DNA from: Polyangia bacterium
Lineage (GTDB): Bacteria > Myxococcota_A > Polyangia > Nannocystales > Nannocystaceae
Length of the DNA: 64,000 nt
NCBI GenBank assembly: GCA_030430565.1
Contig: JAUIKS010000007.1
Span: forward strand, 1 to 64,000
Reading direction: 5' to 3'
In this document: positions 17,588 to 26,599 of the stretch, piece after piece
Layout: every line of letters starts with the position of its first letter
Numbering within the stretch: position 1 is the first letter of the stretch
Notes under the pieces: model-generated
Seen by the model: the letters and a program-made list of their open reading frames with translations, nothing else
The model's database searches: none
Told to the model about the DNA's origin: nothing
Program-made: the position numbers and the translations under genes

Positions 17588-17602
17588 GGGGCGTACTGCG
17601 AC
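17588..17602 (+). repeat. Right direct repeat bounding insertion A
   Basis: GGGGCGTACTGCGAC, the partner of 11447-11461. It is followed immediately by piece 2 of the lipoprotein gene. Confidence 0.8.
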
Positions 17603-17816
17603 TACTCGCTCGGCGAGGCCGGCGCGATGATGTGCGGCGAGGGCTCGGACGACACCGGCAAGTGCATGCCGCTGCCGGCGGACTGCGAGGACGAGCCCGA
17701 CCCCGTGGACCCCGAGACGCTCAACTGTCTCCCAGGGTGCTCCAAGGATCCGATCCTCGATATCAACGCGGAGCTGAAGTACACGATCAGCAGCGATCGC
17801 GTCATGATGCCGCCGA
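17603..17816 (+). pseudogene. Split FG-GAP lipoprotein gene, piece 2
   Basis: 71 codons plus one base that continue piece 1 in sense and frame: Y-S-L-G-E-A-G-A-M-M-C-G-E, then C-M-P-L-P-A-D-C and N-C-L-P-G-C-S-K-D-P-I-L-D, ending S-D-R-V-M-M-P-P. The last 19 bases recur at 24790-24808, where the protein continues as M-M-P-P-I-V-L-Q-L-D-D-D-N. The piece has no start, signal peptide or plausible ribosome binding site of its own. After 17816 the frame runs on into unrelated residues. Confidence 0.8.
17798..17816 (+). repeat. Left direct repeat bounding insertion B
   Basis: CGCGTCATGATGCCGCCGA (19 bases), identical to 24790-24808. It encodes R-V-M-M-P-P in the lipoprotein frame on both sides. 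Confidence 0.8.
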
Positions 17817-17894
17817 ACATGACGCGGCGGCGTAATCCCTTGAGATCAAATGTGAACCTTAAGGCCAGGGCGCGCGTTCCACATAGGCTCCAAA

Positions 17895-20800
17895 TTACTC
17901 GTCGACGTCGACATCGCGCGCGTACAGCTGCAGCGTCAGCCAATCATCGTCTTCGGAGGCGTCGTGGAGCGCGCGGCGAGCGGCCGTGAGCCCTTCGTCG
18001 ACGTGATCAAGTCCGCGTCGAAGGTGGGCGTAGAGCTTCTTCGTTAGGGTACAGGCGCTCGTGTACGAGAGCTCGCCGCGCGAGGCGAGCACCGTGCGGA
18101 TCCCGACCTCGTGCAGCGCCTGCGCGACGCTCCCCGAGCCGTCGACGTGGGCGATGGAGTCGGCAGAATTGCATACACACAGGATCACGAGCTGGAGGGT
18201 CGACGCGAATGGGCGGAGCGCTTCCGCGAGGCGAGCTCCGTCCACCTCATCGGCGATGTCGGGCTCGTTCGTGGCGTGCAGCACGAGATTTCTCTGTTTT
18301 CCATGGCATACGAGCTGGAGCACGCTGAAGTCCCTACCGAGCGCCCGGGCGTCGGTGAGCTCGGTCGCGATCGACTCGAGCGAAGCGCGGTCGAGGGCGT
18401 CGACCGACGGATTAAAACAGAGGCGGTGGTTCGACGCGTCTGTGAGCGCGTCAAGGAGCTCGTGGTCGATCACGGGGTCGTGGAGGCTCGTCCACGCCAT
18501 CAGCACGCGGTGCTCGTCGACGTGCGCGGCGGGCTCTCGGGGTGGCGCGCGGGGCAGCTGGTAGCGGACGCTGACGCCCGCTTGCAGCCCTAGCGGGCCG
18601 CGCTCAGCAGCTGGTATCAGTTCGAAGGGGATGGCGCAGAGCTCCGCGGTCGCGCGGATCGTGAGTCGCACAGGCGTGAGCGGCGACGCGGGCTCGATCG
18701 CGGCGTCGATGCGTTCGCAGACAGGGCCGATCGCGGCCCGTAGCGCGTCGCCGAGCGTACGCGCAGCGGCTGGTGGTCGTGTGCTGCGTCGGTCCTGGAG
18801 GCTGTAGAGGCGCTCTAAAAACTCGCGTGACCAGACGAGTTCGAATCGCAGCGGCGGCGCTCGCCCGACGCGCAGCTGGTACGCCCGCCGCTCGCTGTTG
18901 GCCGACGTGTCCGCGTCCTCGCACGAGAAGTCGAGCGTGACCGTTCGCGCCGGCGCTACCTCGGGTGCGCGTTCAGCTGGTAGATCATCGACCGTTCGCT
19001 CGCGCTGCGCGCTCTTCGTATTGACCTGCGCGAAGAACCAAGCCCGGGCGAAGCGCTGCTCCGGGCGATCGGAGCCGCGAGCGCGCACCGCCGTGAGCAC
19101 GCGCGCGAGAGCTCCTTGGGCGACAGCGCCGCGCGAGCGCGCGAGATGAAGGCGATCGGGGTCGGCCTCGATCAGCTGGGCGAGCGCGGGGCGGAGCAGG
19201 TCCGCGAGGCGCTCGTGCAGCGGTGGGCGCGCGAGGTAAGCGGCGAGCTCCCGGAGGTCTTCTGGGATGGGGGAGAGCTTCTTGTCGACCCCCTCGAGCT
19301 CGGCCTTGAGCGCGTTGTCGCTCGCGCTCAGGTCCCAGTAATACATCAAGCGGTGATCGCTCGGCAGCTCTGGGGGCGGGTAGGGGGACTCCCCGCGAGC
19401 CGCGCGCAGCAGCATCGCCACGATGGTTCGTTGGCGGAAGTCGTCGACTCGCACGAGCGCCGAGATCAGCGTCGGCACGAGCGCGTCGACCGTCTCTCCG
19501 GCCGCGGACGCGAGTCCAATGATGACGGACAGGTTGTAGGTTTGGTCGAGCTCCTGCGCGAACACTCGCGCGGCGAGGGCCCGCGTGGTGGTGAGCGCGG
19601 TGTCTCGCGCGTTGAAGTGCACGAGCAGGAGCTGCGCCGCGAGCAGTCGGTCGTCGATCGCACCGCGGTCGTCTCGGCAGACGCGCTCCAGCGTCTCGCG
19701 GAGCGCGTCTGGATCGTGGCCGCGCGCGCGGAGCAGCATGGCGGAGAAGACGGCGGCGTTGAGCTCGTCTCGCGAGCCCTGCGCTTGGAGACAGCGAACC
19801 AAGGCGGCGAGCGCGTCAGGGTGATCGGGGTCGAGCGTGAGCAACGCGAGCGCGCTCTTGTGCTGGACCGCCCGCGGCAGCTCGGCGCGATTGACCAGCG
19901 CGCGCATCAACGTCGCGCGGGCCGTGAATGGGAGCGTCGCTGGGTCGTAGTAGGCGTACTCGACCAACCAGATGCCCTCTGCTCGACCCGCGCTCGCGCG
20001 CTCGAGCAGGCGCGGGATCAGCTCGAGACGAAGCTCGAGAGGGAGCTCGATGAATTGGTGGAGCGCGCCCACGGCGATGTTGTATTCCGACGCGTCGAAC
20101 AGCTCGCCCAAGCGCAGCGCGAGCTCGACATCGTCCCTGGGTACGGACTTTAGCAGCAGCATCGTGTGGACGATGCTCAAGCGCTCGGCGGGCGGGCGGT
20201 CGCTGAAGAATTGGCGACGAAGGTAGGGCGCCACGAGGTCTTCGATGAGCGCCGCGTCAGCGTCGACAAATTGATTGAGGAGGTTGAAGATTTGGAGCGC
20301 GGTGTTCCGAAGGTTCGGGGAGATCGCGCGCTCGATGAGCCGCTCGACGACGTCTCGCGGCGTAGGCCCGGCGGCGGTGAGCGCTTGTTCGAGCGTCCTG
20401 TGACGCCCCTCCGCCGCGTCGAGCAGGTCGCGCCAGCTCGTGGGCTGCAGGTGCGCCCACAGGGAGACAGCCGCCTCCGTCCAGCGGCTGTGCTCGTCGC
20501 TAGCGAGTGAATCGAGCAAAGATGCGCGCAGGCGCGCGGTCATCCCGCCGTGACGATCCGCGTACAGCAGCGCGGCCGCGCGGTCGACTCGATATGAGTC
20601 GTATGACGAGACGGCTTTTTGGTAGGCGTTTGAAAGTGGTTCCGAGCGGAACGCGTACCGAACCACATTGCGCAGGTTCTCCAGGCCTCGGCTCGGGCGA
20701 CCTGCGTCGATCGGCGTCGTCGACAGCGAATGGAGCGTGGCGGCGATCCGAGCTTTGTCTGCGTCGTCTTCTGCATCACCTTCTGGATCACTTTCTGGAT

Positions 20801-23800
20801 CACCTTCGAGGATCATCATCAGCGCGCAGGCGAACAGGCGCAGCTGCTCCGACGCGAGCTCGAGGCAGCTCCTGAGCAGCGCGCGTAGTCGCGGTAGCCC
20901 GACGAGGCCCACGAGCGCCGCCGAGATGTTCGCGCGGGAGTAACGGTGGCGCGCGAGCATCTCGATGCACCGCAACGAGAGCTCGGGCGAGCTGCGCTCG
21001 AGGTGACGCGCGATGACCTCGAGTCGTTCTTTCTCTCCGCAGCGCGGCCACAGCGTCTCGAGCGCGCGGTGTCGCAGCGCTCCGTCCTCCTCGTCCTGCG
21101 CGCGGCGGAGCACGGACAGGAGCGGCGCTTGATCGGTGTCCTCGTTTTCGATGAGCCTGTGCGCGAGCGAGACCGCCGTGGCGATCGGGAGGCGCTCGAG
21201 CTGTTGGTAGAGGTGGGCGCGCCACGCCGGGTTCGCCGCGGCTATGAGCACCACGTGACGCGCGGAGTGACGGAGCGTCGCGTCGCCGGCGTCGACGAAG
21301 CTGAGCGCGTGGCTGAGGAACTCTTGATCCTTCGCGATCGGGTGATCGGGGTCGTGGAGTTTCGGTTCGCGGACGAAGTCGAGCCAAAGTCGATCGACGC
21401 CGATCACGTGGAGCGGCCCGCGCAGCCGCGCGAGGGGGCGCGCGCGGAGGAGCTCGGCGATCCTGTAGGAGAAGAGATGAGCGAGACGAGGGGGAGGCTG
21501 GCGGTGCTCGGGTACGCTCGCTATGCACTCGAGGACAGGTCCTTGGAGCTCGAACGGCGAAGTCGCCGTCGCGCCGCGCTCGCCGAAGAGCAGCTCGATC
21601 GCGCGCCGCTTGAGCGCGAGGACCGGCACGTGGAGCGTCGCTCGCAGGCTGTCGCGTGATCTCGCGAGGCGCTCGGGGTCATGGCAGACCAGCGCGCATG
21701 TCAGCAGCGCGGCCAGCGGCTGGTGCTCCTCCTTCGCCAGGGCGCCCTCGAGCGCGGGCTCGTGGTGATGACTGAGCAGCTCAAGAAACGACGCCCCGCG
21801 CTCGAGCACCGACGACTGGACCAGCGCGTCACCGGGTTGGTGCTCGGCGAGTCGCAGGTCGAGCTCTTCGCGCAGGGTGCTGAGCACGGTCGAGAGCGCC
21901 TGCTTCCGCCGCGAGTTGATGCTGCGGAGGCAGATCCCGAGCGCCGCCTCGACACGGAGTTGGCGGTCATCGTGCTCGAGCAAAAATTTCCACAAGTCGT
22001 CGCGTTGCTCGACGCGCGTGAGGCTCGAGTCGAGCGCGACGGCGAGCGCGACCAGGGGCTGTGGATCGAGCGCGACGTGGCCCGCCGTGATGAACGAGAG
22101 CGCGGCGTCTCGAACGTCCTCGTGCGCGGTCCAGCTCGTGAGGATCTGTAGCCGTCGATCCTGCGGCCCGAGGTCGCGCGGGACGTACTTGAGCACCTCT
22201 CGCCACAGCTGACCGCGGATCGAGCTGGTTTCGGCCTCCGCGAAGATCGTCTCGATCAGCTGCTGGGCCTGATGTGTCTGCGCGCTGCTCGCAGCGTCGA
22301 GCGCGAGCGATACGAGGTGGCGGCGCGTGACCGCGTGCTCGAGTCCGCTGAGCGTGAGGGCGAGCCGCGCTCGCTTGTCGAGTTTAGGGTCGGCGAGATC
22401 GGTGTACAGCTCCGCGACGAGCGCCTGCGAGGCCTCTCCGGTGAGTACGCGTAGCGCTCGTCGCTCGGCTTCGTTCAGCTCGTCGTGACCGGCGAGCTTC
22501 GCGAGCGAGAGTCCGGAGAGCGCCGCGCTCACCTGTCGCGTCAGGTCCGTACGCGACCGCGCGCGACTCTGCCATCGCGCGCCGCCTTCGAACCCGGGGC
22601 GCGTGTCCGGGTCAAGGCATGAGATGAGCGCCTGAAGCACCGTCGCGCTCGAGCGGCCGACTCGCAGCAGACCGATCGCCGCGTACGCGCGCGCGGCTTT
22701 ACTGGCCGCGCCGACGCGGGTTTGGTTGAGCGAGAGGAGCTGCTCGAGCGCCGCCGGGACCCCTTGGTGCTTCACGTAGGCTTGCAGCCGGCGGGCGAGC
22801 TCTTCGTGGAGCTCTGCGCGTCGTCGCGTCTCGCCGTCACGCGGTACCGCCAGCAGGGCTCGGACGAGATGGCTCGGGGGCTTTGGATCGACCGGGAGGT
22901 GTCGCGCGAGCCCGATGAAGCTGGTCTCGAGCGTGGCGTCGGGGAGTTGCCGAAGTCGCGTCGCTAAGGCCCCGAGCACTCGCGCGCCGCGGGGTGCTGG
23001 CGGCGCGGCGCCGTTGAGCAGCAGCGCCGCCGCGAGGCGTAGCGACTGGCTCGAGAGCGCGTCCCGCTCCGGGCGGCGCGCGAAGGCGATCGTCTCGGCG
23101 ACGTCGAGCCGGAGCTCGTCGTCGCCGAAGCGGTGCGTACGGACCTCGAGCATCAGCTCGAAGAGATCGCGGGCGTCGTCGGGGGCGTCGCGGAGCTTGA
23201 CGAGCGTCTCGATGCTCGGGAGCGCGTGGGCGGCCGCCCAAGCCGCGAGGAACTCGGCGAGCGCTCGGTGCCAGAATCGGTAGTCGCCAGACTCTAGCCT
23301 GGTCAAGAGGCCATGGTCGCGGGCCGCGGCCTCGAGCAGCGCGTCGACCTCGGCGGCGGCCGCGACGGCGTCAGGCGATGGATCGAGCGCGCGGAGCAGC
23401 GCGGCGCGGAGCTCCTTCGTCTTGAGGTCGTCAAACAAGCGCCCCTTGAAGGCGAGCTGCAGCGACGCTCGGCTCCAGCGCGTGAAGACGCGTCGACGCG
23501 CGTCCGCGTCGAGCTGCCGGGCGACGCGTCGGCCCGCGAGCAGCGACATGATCGCTCGCTCGAACAGCTCGACGCGACGCGCCGGCACGCAGTCTGGGCG
23601 CGTGGCCTCGGCGAGCGCGATGAGGATGAGCATGAGCGGCGTGCGCGCGAGCTGCAGTAGGTTTTCTTCGCGCCTCAAGGCCCAGAAGATCTTGTCGGCG
23701 CGATCGTCCGCTTCGTGACGCGCGTGCGGAGTACGCGAGCGCTCGCGTCGACGCAGGAAGTCGCGGATCTCGAAGTTTGAGAAGCGCTCGAGCTCGAATT

Positions 23801-24449
23801 GTGGAGCACCTCGAATGGCGACGGCGCCGTGTGGGCGCGCGGTCGCGACGAACCGAGCCTCGGGGTACTCGAGCGTGAAGTGCTCAAGCGCTTTTGCGAA
23901 TTCTACGTGACGTGTGAAGATCTCGTCGAGGCCGTCGAGCAGCAGCAGGACGTCGCCTCGGTCGAGCCCGCGCTCGACGAGCGGCCACAGCTCGCCGCGG
24001 AGTTGACGGCCGCCGAATTGATCAAGGTGAGCACGCAGCAGTTCCTCGATCGCGAGCTCACGCTCGGTCTCGCGGAGGGCTGGCGCGCGCGCGAGCGACA
24101 CGAGCACAGGGAGCAGCTGCGCGCCGCCGTCTTCGCGCGTGGTGTCGACGAGCGGCCGCGCGCTGGCGCAGCGGAGCGCGAGATAGTGCAGGAGGGTCGT
24201 CTTGCCGCCGCCAGGCTCGCCGACGATGACGACGCGGCGGTGCTTCTTGAGCAGCTCGCCGGGGCCTTTGTACTCATCGTCCGTGTCAGCGGACTCGTCG
24301 TCGTCGGCGCGTCGCTTGAGCCGAGGTGGGACGTAGAGCTCGAGTAGCTCCCCGCTGTTGGCCCGCGAAGCGGCTGCCGCCCCAGGGAGGTCGCGCAGAT
24401 CGAGCGCCGCGTATTGCTCTCGAATCCGCGCGAGATACTTGGAGATCAC
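17895..24449 (-). CDS. NACHT-HEAT-CHAT giant NTPase/caspase-like protein
   Basis: About 2184 aa from the GTG at 24449. That start forms a GTGA overlap with the end of a small upstream frame and has GAGGAG before it. The frame is open to a GTG at 24587 (2230 aa; motif numbers below use this). NACHT module: Walker A GEPGGGKT (123-130) and Walker B VLLLLDGLDE (213-222), with R-P-H-G sensor. The long middle (about 550-1750) is Leu/Ala/Arg helical repeats of HEAT type. The C-terminal CHAT domain (about 1900-2230) has the catalytic pair His2095 (LQLVCHG) and Cys2139 (LVILCVCNSA). Known NACHT and CHAT proteins act in antiviral or suicidal responses, with the NTPase as sensor and CHAT as protease. 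No separate substrate gene is adjacent. The function is inferred. Confidence 0.85.
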   Translation of the reverse strand: MISKYLARIREQYAALDLRDLPGAAAASRANSGELLELYVPPRLKRRADDDESADTDDEYKGPGELLKKHRRVVIVGEPGGGKTTLLHYLALRCASARPLVDTTREDGGAQLLPVLVSLARAPALRETERELAIEELLRAHLDQFGGRQLRGELWPLVERGLDRGDVLLLLDGLDEIFTRHVEFAKALEHFTLEYPEARFVATARPHGAVAIRGAPQFELERFSNFEIRDFLRRRERSRTPHARHEADDRADKIFWALRREENLLQLARTPLMLILIALAEATRPDCVPARRVELFERAIMSLLAGRRVARQLDADARRRVFTRWSRASLQLAFKGRLFDDLKTKELRAALLRALDPSPDAVAAAAEVDALLEAAARDHGLLTRLESGDYRFWHRALAEFLAAWAAAHALPSIETLVKLRDAPDDARDLFELMLEVRTHRFGDDELRLDVAETIAFARRPERDALSSQSLRLAAALLLNGAAPPAPRGARVLGALATRLRQLPDATLETSFIGLARHLPVDPKPPSHLVRALLAVPRDGETRRRAELHEELARRLQAYVKHQGVPAALEQLLSLNQTRVGAASKAARAYAAIGLLRVGRSSATVLQALISCLDPDTRPGFEGGARWQSRARSRTDLTRQVSAALSGLSLAKLAGHDELNEAERRALRVLTGEASQALVAELYTDLADPKLDKRARLALTLSGLEHAVTRRHLVSLALDAASSAQTHQAQQLIETIFAEAETSSIRGQLWREVLKYVPRDLGPQDRRLQILTSWTAHEDVRDAALSFITAGHVALDPQPLVALAVALDSSLTRVEQRDDLWKFLLEHDDRQLRVEAALGICLRSINSRRKQALSTVLSTLREELDLRLAEHQPGDALVQSSVLERGASFLELLSHHHEPALEGALAKEEHQPLAALLTCALVCHDPERLARSRDSLRATLHVPVLALKRRAIELLFGERGATATSPFELQGPVLECIASVPEHRQPPPRLAHLFSYRIAELLRARPLARLRGPLHVIGVDRLWLDFVREPKLHDPDHPIAKDQEFLSHALSFVDAGDATLRHSARHVVLIAAANPAWRAHLYQQLERLPIATAVSLAHRLIENEDTDQAPLLSVLRRAQDEEDGALRHRALETLWPRCGEKERLEVIARHLERSSPELSLRCIEMLARHRYSRANISAALVGLVGLPRLRALLRSCLELASEQLRLFACALMMILEGDPESDPEGDAEDDADKARIAATLHSLSTTPIDAGRPSRGLENLRNVVRYAFRSEPLSNAYQKAVSSYDSYRVDRAAALLYADRHGGMTARLRASLLDSLASDEHSRWTEAAVSLWAHLQPTSWRDLLDAAEGRHRTLEQALTAAGPTPRDVVERLIERAISPNLRNTALQIFNLLNQFVDADAALIEDLVAPYLRRQFFSDRPPAERLSIVHTMLLLKSVPRDDVELALRLGELFDASEYNIAVGALHQFIELPLELRLELIPRLLERASAGRAEGIWLVEYAYYDPATLPFTARATLMRALVNRAELPRAVQHKSALALLTLDPDHPDALAALVRCLQAQGSRDELNAAVFSAMLLRARGHDPDALRETLERVCRDDRGAIDDRLLAAQLLLVHFNARDTALTTTRALAARVFAQELDQTYNLSVIIGLASAAGETVDALVPTLISALVRVDDFRQRTIVAMLLRAARGESPYPPPELPSDHRLMYYWDLSASDNALKAELEGVDKKLSPIPEDLRELAAYLARPPLHERLADLLRPALAQLIEADPDRLHLARSRGAVAQGALARVLTAVRARGSDRPEQRFARAWFFAQVNTKSAQRERTVDDLPAERAPEVAPARTVTLDFSCEDADTSANSERRAYQLRVGRAPPLRFELVWSREFLERLYSLQDRRSTRPPAAARTLGDALRAAIGPVCERIDAAIEPASPLTPVRLTIRATAELCAIPFELIPAAERGPLGLQAGVSVRYQLPRAPPREPAAHVDEHRVLMAWTSLHDPVIDHELLDALTDASNHRLCFNPSVDALDRASLESIATELTDARALGRDFSVLQLVCHGKQRNLVLHATNEPDIADEVDGARLAEALRPFASTLQLVILCVCNSADSIAHVDGSGSVAQALHEVGIRTVLASRGELSYTSACTLTKKLYAHLRRGLDHVDEGLTAARRALHDASEDDDWLTLQLYARDVDVDE
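20768..20810 (-). repeat. 12-base tandem repeat inside the NACHT-CHAT gene
   Basis: Three to four imperfect copies of CTGGATCACCTT. On the coding strand they give an acidic S-D-P-E-G-D-P-E run in the middle of the helical repeat region, presumably a flexible acidic loop. Confidence 0.5.
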
Positions 24450-24706
24450 CTCTCCTCGATCAGCCAACGCAGCCACGCTCTCACGTCTTCGCGCTCGAGA
24501 GTACGGCCGCGAATAGGGCTGATCAACGGCGAATATTGAGGCGGGGCGTTCGAGGCATGAGCCAAGCGGCGAGGCGCGGCGAGGCACCCGCGAAGCGGGT
24601 CAATCGAGCGGGTGGAGCGGCGTCGAGGCGCGGCTGGCCGTGTTCCCGCTAGCTGCCAAAAACTGGTCTCGTTCGTGCGCAGGCCGGCGTCCCGCTGCGT
24701 ACTCAC
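24446..24706 (-). CDS. Possible small gene coupled to the NACHT-CHAT gene
   Basis: An 86-codon frame from an ATG at 24706 whose TGA overlaps the GTG of the big gene as GTGA. The C-terminal part (T-L-E-R-E-D-V-R-A-W-L-R-W-L-I-E-E-R) looks helical and protein-like. The first 60 residues are Pro/Arg-rich and unconvincing. STAND proteins are often preceded by small effector-associated domains, but I cannot assign one here. It may simply be leader sequence. Confidence 0.25.
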   Translation of the reverse strand: MSTQRDAGLRTNETSFWQLAGTRPAAPRRRSTRSIDPLRGCLAAPRRLAHASNAPPQYSPLISPIRGRTLEREDVRAWLRWLIEER

Positions 24707-24789
24707 AGGCGGCGCCCGACCCTCGAGAGCCGCGCAGGAAGTGACGAATTCAGCGTGCTGCCGGGTCTTGTGGCCCTCGGGGGATCGGG

Positions 24790-24808
24790 CGCGTCATGAT
24801 GCCGCCGA
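24790..24808 (+). repeat. Right direct repeat bounding insertion B
   Basis: CGCGTCATGATGCCGCCGA, the partner of 17798-17816, followed directly by piece 3 of the lipoprotein gene. Confidence 0.8.
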
Positions 24809-26538
24809 TCGTGTTGCAGCTCGACGACGACAACTGCGACGGCGCGATCGACGAGCGCGACAACCCCGAGGTGATCTGGTCTTCCTTCGCCGGCGGCGCG
24901 TACAACAACAACGGGACGCTGCACGCGGCCTCGATCACGGATGACGGGCAGGTCGTCGAGAAGTGGGCGGTCAACCCGCAGACGAACCGGATCTGGCCCG
25001 GTCGCGCGCTCGCGGGCGGCGATCTCGACGGTCAGCCGGGGCCGGAGATCGTCGCGTGTCAGGAGGGCTCGGGCGTCCGCGCGTTCCATCCTGATGGATC
25101 GGACATGTGGACCACGGGCCCTGGACCGTACTGCGACCAGCCGTCGATCGCGGACCTCGACGGCGACGGCGCGCCGGAGGTGCTGCTCTCGGGGACGGTG
25201 CTCGACGGCGCGACGGGCAACACGAAGTTCACCTTCCAGGTCAACAACGGCACCAGCTGGTGGCGCGAGAAGGCGATCGCGGCGAACGTCGACGATGACG
25301 ACCAGCTCGAGATCATCACGGGCTCCCGGGTGTTTGACTCGGACGGGACGCTGCTGGCGAACACGGGGCTGACGGGGACGTACCCGGCGGTCGCGGACCT
25401 CGACGGCGACGGCGCGCCCGAGATCATCGTCGTGGCGAACCTCGGCAAGAACAGCTTCGTGCATCACATCCACGTCTGGCGCTACGACCCGGACATGCCG
25501 GGGAGCTACGAGATCGTGCGCCAGGATGTCGACATCAACGGGCCGCTGTCGCCGAACCTGTGTCCGGCGAACAGCAACGGGCGCAGCGGCGGCGGCGGCG
25601 CGCCGACCGTGGCGGAGTTCAACGGCGACGGGACGCCGGATGTCGGCGTCGCGGGCGGGATCGGCTACGCCGTGTTCGACGGCGCGAAGCTGATGGACAG
25701 CGACGTGCTGAACGCGGACACGATCTCGTGGATCAAGCAGACGCAGGACTGCTCGTCTTCCTTCACGGGCAGCTCGGTGTACGACTTCAACGGCAACGGG
25801 CGCGCCGAGGTCGTGTACGCCGACGAGGAGGTGATGCGGATCTACCGAGGCATCGACGGCGAGGTGCTCGCCGAGATCTGCAACACCTCGGGGACGCTGC
25901 ACGAGTACCCGCTGGTGACGGACCTCGACCACGACGGCAAGGCCGACTTGGTGGCCGCGTCGAACAACTACTCGGGCTTCACCTGCCCGGGGAACAACCT
26001 GAAGACCACCGGCGTGCGCGTGTTCAGCAACATCGAGTGGACGCGCACGCGCTCGGTCTGGAACCAGCACAGCTACCACGTGACGAACATCAACGACGAC
26101 GGGACGATCCCGACGGTCGAGCCGAAGAACTGGGAGCAGGAGGGGCTCAACAACTTCCGCCTGAACTACATCGACGAGCCCTTCGCGCTCTCGGATCTCG
26201 TGGTCACGGCGGTGTGGGCGGAGTGCGATGACCCCTACACGCTGGTGGCGCGGGTCCGCAACGTCGGGCGCGCGGAGGTGCCGGCGGGGGTGCCGGTGGG
26301 CGTGTACGCCGGCGACCCGGACGACAACGGCGCGCTGCTCGGGACGCTGCCGACGACCAAGGCGCTGTACCCGGCGGAGGCGCAGGATATCCGGCTGGAG
26401 CTGGCGGACCCGCCGGCGGATGTGGTCGACGGCTCGACGCCGGTGTTCGCGGTCGTCGACGACGGGGGCGAGCCGCACACGTGGACGGAGTGCCGCCCGA
26501 ACAACAACAAGACCGAAGGAACAGGTCTCTGCGAGTGA
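24809..26538 (+). pseudogene. Split FG-GAP lipoprotein gene, piece 3 (FG-GAP repeats, CARDB-like end)
   Basis: The piece joins to base 17816 to complete an Ile codon and then runs open to the stop at 26538. It encodes a D-D-D-N-C-D-G Ca-binding-like start, several FG-GAP/VCBS repeats (D-L-D-G-D-G-A-P-E occurs repeatedly) and a C-terminal CARDB-like beta domain (V-V-T-A-V-W-A-E-C-D-D and R-V-R-N-V-G-R-A-E-V-P-A-G). ATGs at 24796/24799 could start a 580-aa protein in the present arrangement, but it would lack the signal peptide and lipobox and remain cytoplasmic. The reconstructed product would be an 826-aa surface lipoprotein, probably adhesive or carbohydrate-binding. Confidence 0.8.
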
Positions 26539-26576
26539 GCGGAGGCGGCGGGCGCGTGTAGCTCCCGCGCCTGCAG

Positions 26577-26599
26577 CCCGCGGCGCTCAGCGCCGCGGG
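26577..26599. terminator. Convergent hairpin with the helicase stop codon in its loop
   Basis: CCCGCGGCGC-TCA-GCGCCGCGGG is a perfect 10-bp stem. The three-base loop TCA is the TGA stop codon of the helicase gene read on the minus strand. It lies 38 bases after the stop of the converging lipoprotein gene. There is no T-tract, so the termination mode is uncertain. Confidence 0.5.

Larger units (their letters stand above)
11462..17602. mobile_element. Insertion A (6141 bp) in the lipoprotein gene
   Basis: Block between pieces 1 and 2 of the split lipoprotein gene, counted with one copy of the 15-base direct repeat. It holds five genes, all on the minus strand, opposite to the broken gene: an unknown protein, MATE exporter, GAPDH, GIDE-domain protein and YdeI/DUF1801 protein. 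No transposase, integrase or terminal inverted repeats were seen. Its removal restores the lipoprotein frame exactly. Possible origins are integration of a circular molecule at short homology, an unrecognised element, or a misassembly. Confidence 0.6.
17817..24808. mobile_element. Insertion B (6992 bp) in the lipoprotein gene
   Basis: Block between pieces 2 and 3 of the split gene, counted with one copy of the 19-base repeat. It holds the NACHT-HEAT-CHAT gene, and perhaps a short upstream gene, on the strand opposite to the broken gene. No recombinase, transposase or terminal inverted repeats were seen. The two insertions share the pattern (opposite strand, 15-19 bp direct repeats, frame-neutral removal) but not end sequences. 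Confidence 0.6.

Noticed and set aside
11462..24808. Transposase or integrase within insertions A and B
   Set aside because: Both strands were read for DDE, HUH, serine and tyrosine recombinase motifs and none was seen. The ends of the two blocks show no matching inverted repeats.
24703..26478. 591-codon minus-strand frame opposite piece 3 of the split gene
   Set aside because: The plus strand encodes clear FG-GAP repeats; the minus product is His/Arg/Val-rich with no recognisable fold.
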